Of a stretch of DNA of 64,000 bases, positions 60,830 to 64,000 are shown piece after piece. A program made the position numbers and the translations under genes. The DNA comes from Pseudomonas rhizoryzae. Its GTDB lineage: Bacteria > Pseudomonadota > Gammaproteobacteria > Pseudomonadales > Pseudomonadaceae. The DNA is taken from assembly GCF_005250615.1 (NCBI RefSeq), contig NZ_SULM01000006.1, positions 62,001 through 126,000 of the forward strand, read 5' to 3'. Positions within the stretch are counted from its first letter, which is position 1, and every line of letters begins with the position of its first letter. The notes beneath the pieces are model-generated. The model saw only the letters and a list, made by a program, of their open reading frames with translations. It was not told the origin of the DNA and ran no database searches.

Positions 60830-61084
60830 ATGACTTATCTGATCGACGCCTGGCTGGACCGGCCCCATCCCTATCTGCGCATCCTCAACCGGGAAACCGG
60901 CAAGGTCTGTGCGGAACTGGACGAGACGGCCCTGGAAGAACTCAAGGATCTGGGCGAGCTGGATCTGCACAGCCTCACCTCCAGCGAACCCCGGGTGGTG
61001 AAGGAACAGATCCGCCAGGTCTTCCTGTTCAGCTACGCCCTGGCGCTGCGCCCGGAAAACGAAGCGCTACGCCTGGACGTCTGA
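60830..61084 (+). CDS. Small Fur-controlled protein of unknown function (PA4570-like)
   Basis: 84 residues, no signal peptide or membrane segment, acidic, with an N-terminal YLIDAWLDRPHPYLRI and a helical middle (DETALEELKDLGELDL). An ACAGGAG site precedes the ATG. It occupies the position of P. aeruginosa PA4570, which I recall as iron-regulated; I have no function for it. It is monocistronic, with its stop 4 bp from the convergent fklB stop. The AT-rich leader with a Fur box is the strongest clue to its role in iron limitation. Confidence 0.82.
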   Translation: MTYLIDAWLDRPHPYLRILNRETGKVCAELDETALEELKDLGELDLHSLTSSEPRVVKEQIRQVFLFSYALALRPENEALRLDV

Positions 61085-61088
61085 GCTC

Positions 61089-61706
61089 TCAGAGGACGTC
61101 GAGCAATTCGACGTCGAACACCAGCACGCTGTGCGGCGGGATGCTGCCGACGCCCTGGGCGCCATAGGCCAGTTCGCTGGGCACGTGCAGCCGCCACTTG
61201 CTGCCGGCCGGCATGAGTTGCAGGGCTTCGGTCCAGCCGGCGATCACGCCACCCACCGGAAACTCGGCAGGCTGGCCACGCTCGTAGGAGCTGTCGAAGA
61301 CACTGCCGTCGATGAGGGTGCCGTGATAGTGGGTGCGCACCTGATCTTCACGGGTAGGCGTAGCGCCCTCCCCCTGAGTCAAGACTTCGTATTGCAGACC
61401 GGACGGCAGCACCACGACACCAGGTCGCTCGGCGTTGGCCTTCAAGTAGTCGACACCCTCCTGAGCGGCAGCGGCGGCCTTGACCTTGGCCTCTTCCTGC
61501 ATGCGCTCACGGATGACGCGGAAGCTGGCGTTCAGCGCCTCGACGTCCACCTTGGAGGCTTGGCCATCGAAGGCTTCGGTGAGGCCGGCAAGCACGGCGG
61601 CCAGTTGCATGCCGGGGACCGGATTCTGCCGCAACTGATCGCCCAGTTGGCGGCCGATGCCGTAGCTGACGCGGGCTTCGTCGGTGTCGAGCAGGATGTC
61701 GTTCAT
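61089..61706 (-). CDS. fklB: FKBP-type peptidyl-prolyl isomerase FklB
   Basis: 205 residues of the FklB/Mip type without a signal peptide. The N-terminal dimerisation helices (about 1-90) are followed by the FKBP domain with VLPSGLQYEVLTQGEG, HYHGTLIDGSVFDSSYERG and the C-terminal LVFDVELLDVL. It is cytoplasmic by appearance. A cytochrome c gene between PA4570 and fklB in P. aeruginosa has no counterpart here. Confidence 0.94.
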   Translation of the reverse strand: MNDILLDTDEARVSYGIGRQLGDQLRQNPVPGMQLAAVLAGLTEAFDGQASKVDVEALNASFRVIRERMQEEAKVKAAAAAQEGVDYLKANAERPGVVVLPSGLQYEVLTQGEGATPTREDQVRTHYHGTLIDGSVFDSSYERGQPAEFPVGGVIAGWTEALQLMPAGSKWRLHVPSELAYGAQGVGSIPPHSVLVFDVELLDVL

Positions 61707-61747
61707 AGCAGCCTTTCCATCGTGAAAAAGGAGCCGAGCCTAGCACA

Positions 61748-61906
61748 TCAGGGATGCGGATCGCCGCCACTCGGGTGGCCGCGCTGACGTCGACAGCGCT
61801 CGGAGCAGTAACGTACCTCGTCCCAGTTCCTCTCCCACTTCTTGCGCCAGGCGAAGGGGCGCTGGCAGACGGGACAGATCTTGGTGGGGAGATCGCTCTT
61901 TTTCAT
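61748..61906 (-). CDS. DUF2256 zinc-finger protein
   Basis: A 52-residue basic protein: [18 protein letters not shown], then [19 protein letters not shown]. The CxxC and CxxxC pairs form a likely zinc ribbon. DUF2256 genes are very often next to photolyase genes, as here: the ATG overlaps the photolyase stop by 4 nt. The function is unknown; a role in DNA repair or photolyase support is inferred from this linkage. Confidence 0.88.
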   Translation of the reverse strand: MKKSDLPTKICPVCQRPFAWRKKWERNWDEVRYCSERCRRQRGHPSGGDPHP

Positions 61907-63453
61907 AGGGATTCTCCGGCATCCAGACGCGCCAGCAATTCCTCGCCCCGCTGCCACAGCGCCTGCTGTCGCTCCGGCGCCTGGCGGTCTAGATTCCGAT
62001 AGAGATTGTGCATGCGGGGATAACTGGCGAAACGGTGGCGATGGCGGATCAGGAAGTGCCAGTAGAGGGCATTGAAGGGACAGGCCGTCTCGCCCAGAGA
62101 CTCGCTGACCTGATAGTGGCAACCCTTGCAGTAGTCGGATTGCCGCCGGATGTATTGGCCACTGGCGCAATAGGGCTTGCTCGCCAGGTAGCCCCCGTCC
62201 GCATGCATGACCATGGCCTGGGTATTGGGTAGCTCGACCCACTCGAAGGCATCCAGGTAGACCGCCAGATACCACTCGCCGAGGGCCTGGGGGACGATAC
62301 CCGCCAGTAGGGCGAAATTGCCGGTGACCATCAAGCGCTGGATGTGATGGGCATAGGCCAGCTCCAGTGTCTGGCCGATGGCCTCACGCATGCAGGCCAT
62401 GAGTGTCTCACCGGTCCAGTAGAATTCCGGCAAGGGGCGCGTATTGCCCAGGGCATTCAACTCGGCGTAGTCGGGCATGCGCAGCCAGTAGATTCCACGA
62501 ACGTACTCGCGCCAGCCGATGAGCTGTCGCAGGAAACCCTCGGCACTGTTCAGCGGCACCCGGCCCTCGCGATAGGCGCTATCCAGGTCGGCGCAGAGGC
62601 GACGCAGGTCCAGCAGGCCAACGTTGAGGGCGGCGCTGATACGGGCGTGATGGAGATAGGGCTCACCTCTTGCCATGGCGTCCTGGTAAGCGCCGAAATC
62701 GTGCAGCCCGGTGTCCAGGAAGTGTTGCCATAGCCGCTCGGCGTCCCCGCGCGTCACCGGATAATCGAAGCCGTCCAGCCGGCCATAATGATGGGCGAAG
62801 GCACGGCCGACCAGTTCGAGCACCTCGCGAGTGCAAGCATCGGGAGGGCAACCGAGCGCGGCGGGAACGTCATGGTCCCTGGGCAACGCCTTGCGATTCT
62901 CCTTGTCAAGATTCCAGGTGCCGCCACAGGGCTCTTCGGGCCCCGCCATCAGCCAGCCGTGGCGCCGGCGCATGCCACGGTAGAAGGTCTCCATCCTCAG
63001 ATTGGTGCGCGAGCCGGCCCAGCGGGCGAAAGCCGCTCGGCTGCAGAGAAAACGATCATCGCCGTACCACTGCAACGACACCGCCAGCTCGAGCTCCCTT
63101 AGAGTCTGCTCCAGACGCCATTCGCCGGTTTCGGTGATCCCCACCTCGGCTACGTTCAATTCGCGGGCCCAAAAAGCGATCTCGGCAGCTAGCGAGCCCT
63201 GGTTTTGGGGATCGTCGAGGGTGCGGTACTCGACCCGAAAGCCGCGCTCGCGCATCTCGACGGCGAAATGCCGCATGGCACTGAAGATGAAGGCGATCTT
63301 GCGCGGATGATGAGGCACGTAGGAGGCCTCGCTCATGACCTCCGCCAGCAGCAGCACGTCTTGCACCGGATCGGCAGCGCGCAAGGAAGCCAGTTCTGGG
63401 CTCAGTTGATCGCCAAAGACCGGCAGCAGGCGCCGGACGGCGCCCTCGCTCAA
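61903..63453 (-). CDS. Iron-sulfur bacterial cryptochrome/(6-4) photolyase (FeS-BCP, PhrB type)
   Basis: 516 residues of the FeS-BCP family, which repairs (6-4) photoproducts with FAD, a ribolumazine antenna and a 4Fe-4S cluster. The predicted cluster ligands are C354, C442, C445 and C458, with spacing 88, 3 and 13, identical to Agrobacterium PhrB as I recall it. The N-terminus ([16 protein letters not shown]) is the antenna domain; [10 protein letters not shown] and [10 protein letters not shown] line the FAD domain. It overlaps the DUF6482 gene before it and the DUF2256 gene after it by 4 nt each. Confidence 0.93.
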   Translation of the reverse strand: MSEGAVRRLLPVFGDQLSPELASLRAADPVQDVLLLAEVMSEASYVPHHPRKIAFIFSAMRHFAVEMRERGFRVEYRTLDDPQNQGSLAAEIAFWARELNVAEVGITETGEWRLEQTLRELELAVSLQWYGDDRFLCSRAAFARWAGSRTNLRMETFYRGMRRRHGWLMAGPEEPCGGTWNLDKENRKALPRDHDVPAALGCPPDACTREVLELVGRAFAHHYGRLDGFDYPVTRGDAERLWQHFLDTGLHDFGAYQDAMARGEPYLHHARISAALNVGLLDLRRLCADLDSAYREGRVPLNSAEGFLRQLIGWREYVRGIYWLRMPDYAELNALGNTRPLPEFYWTGETLMACMREAIGQTLELAYAHHIQRLMVTGNFALLAGIVPQALGEWYLAVYLDAFEWVELPNTQAMVMHADGGYLASKPYCASGQYIRRQSDYCKGCHYQVSESLGETACPFNALYWHFLIRHRHRFASYPRMHNLYRNLDRQAPERQQALWQRGEELLARLDAGESL

Positions 63454-63755
63454 GAGGCGTTCCGGTAGTTCAGCGGGATTTTCAGTGGCTCGGCGGAACG
63501 TGGCGCCATGCCCACCATTTCGTCATAGGCGCTGTGCTGGATGAGAAAGCACGGCAGCGCCGGCAACTCGGCCAGCAGACGGCGAGCCTGGGCGGCCGAG
63601 CCGAGCCGGTAGAAGTGCCCATCGCGCCCCGTCAGCCGCGCACGGCCATCCTGGGTGAGCACCTCGAGCACATAGAAGCCGCCTTCAATGGAGAGCAAAT
63701 TGAGTTCCCGGACCTCTCCGGCCTGGGCGCGCTGGGTCAATTCCGGCAATTGCAT
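63450..63755 (-). CDS. DUF6482-family small protein
   Basis: 101 residues from the ATG at 63755 (CGGAGG upstream). MQLPELTQRAQAGEVRELNL, then GGFYVLEVLTQDGRARLTG and FLIQHSAYDEMVGM. I know this only as a pseudomonad family without function. Its stop overlaps the photolyase start, so it heads a three-gene operon with the photolyase and DUF2256. A longer frame to 63845 has no ribosome site. Confidence 0.82.
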   Translation of the reverse strand: MQLPELTQRAQAGEVRELNLLSIEGGFYVLEVLTQDGRARLTGRDGHFYRLGSAAQARRLLAELPALPCFLIQHSAYDEMVGMAPRSAEPLKIPLNYRNAS

Positions 63756-63888
63756 GGGGACCTCCGGGTCGAGGTCGGCACCAGAAGCGGCGCCGATCCG
63801 TATTCGACAACCTAGGACAGACAAGCGCAGCGGCGCAATCCACAAAGCGTAAGCGGAGATGCCGGGGCCAGACGAACGGCAGCCTCTC

Positions 63889-64000
63889 CTAGTGCTTGGT
63901 CAGACGATCCAGATAACCCATGGCGAAGGCTGAGATCACGAACACCAGATGGATGATCACGTACCACTTCAGGTATTCGGGATTGGTGTTCTGGGCATCC
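63889..64000 (-). CDS. UPF0114 family membrane protein (C-terminal end only)
   Basis: Only the last 36 codons lie in the window. They read through [19 protein letters not shown] and YLDRLTKH, matching the last helix and tail of YqhA/UPF0114 proteins of the inner membrane. In P. aeruginosa the homolog (PA4574) is in the same neighbourhood. The function is unknown. Confidence 0.8.
   Translation of the reverse strand, partial: DAQNTNPEYLKWYVIIHLVFVISAFAMGYLDRLTKH

Overview
This window is a chromosomal segment of a high-GC gammaproteobacterium, almost certainly a Pseudomonas. The basis is gene content and order: pilB, pilC, pilD, coaE and yacG; clpB, pgeF, rluD, bamD; pilS-pilR; the minor pilin operon followed by ispH, fkpB, lspA, ileS, ribF, murJ, rpsT, proB, obgE, rpmA, rplU, ispB. 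These follow the PA4525-PA4574 region of P. aeruginosa as I remember it. The species was not determined. The sequence looks largely like core genome, with one AT-rich insert and one small palindromic mobile element.

Layout. 1-5.5 kb: recB (its 3' part lies outside the window) and recC, minus strand. 5.7-11.0 kb: a small secreted unknown protein, then yacG, coaE, pilD, pilC and pilB on the minus strand. 11.1-16.35 kb: the variable pilin locus, bounded by pilB and a tRNA-Thr. It holds a sigma54-type promoter, pilA, an AT-rich TMTC-like GT-C glycosyltransferase with TPRs, an AT-rich Wzx-like flippase and a Tat-exported SDR oxidoreductase. 16.75-21.5 kb: cyoABCDE cytochrome bo3 quinol oxidase and heme O synthase. 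21.6-28.0 kb: a complete minor pilin/adhesin operon (fimT-like, pilV, pilW, pilX, pilY1) on the minus strand. 28.4-28.6 kb: tRNA-Asn, tRNA-Pro, tRNA-Lys operon. 28.8-36.1 kb: clpB with a sigma32-type promoter, pgeF, rluD, bamD, nadE. 36.2-39.4 kb: pilS-pilR. 39.4-48.1 kb: thiO, then a second, independent minor pilin operon fimT, fimU, pilV, pilW, pilX, pilY1, pilE. 48.1-60.7 kb: housekeeping genes ispH to ispB. 60.8-64 kb: a small gene behind a Fur box, fklB, a three-gene overlapping operon (DUF6482, iron-sulfur photolyase, DUF2256) and the 3' end of a UPF0114 gene.

How the parts work together. Most type IV pilus parts that are not the alignment complex are here: the major pilin, assembly ATPase, platform protein, prepilin peptidase, the PilS-PilR system that drives pilA through sigma54, and two alternative sets of tip minor pilins with PilY1 adhesins. 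The glycosyltransferase and flippase directly behind pilA are best read as a pilin modification module. This is my leading candidate for an undescribed system, because the glycosyltransferase resembles the TMTC/DUF1736 type rather than TfpO/PglL. Other notable items are a 198-bp palindromic MITE-like element with 22-bp perfect ends just upstream of obgE, a Fur-box gene, and a prepilin with Ala instead of Gly at the cleavage site. No rRNA, CRISPR array, prophage or full insertion sequence was seen.
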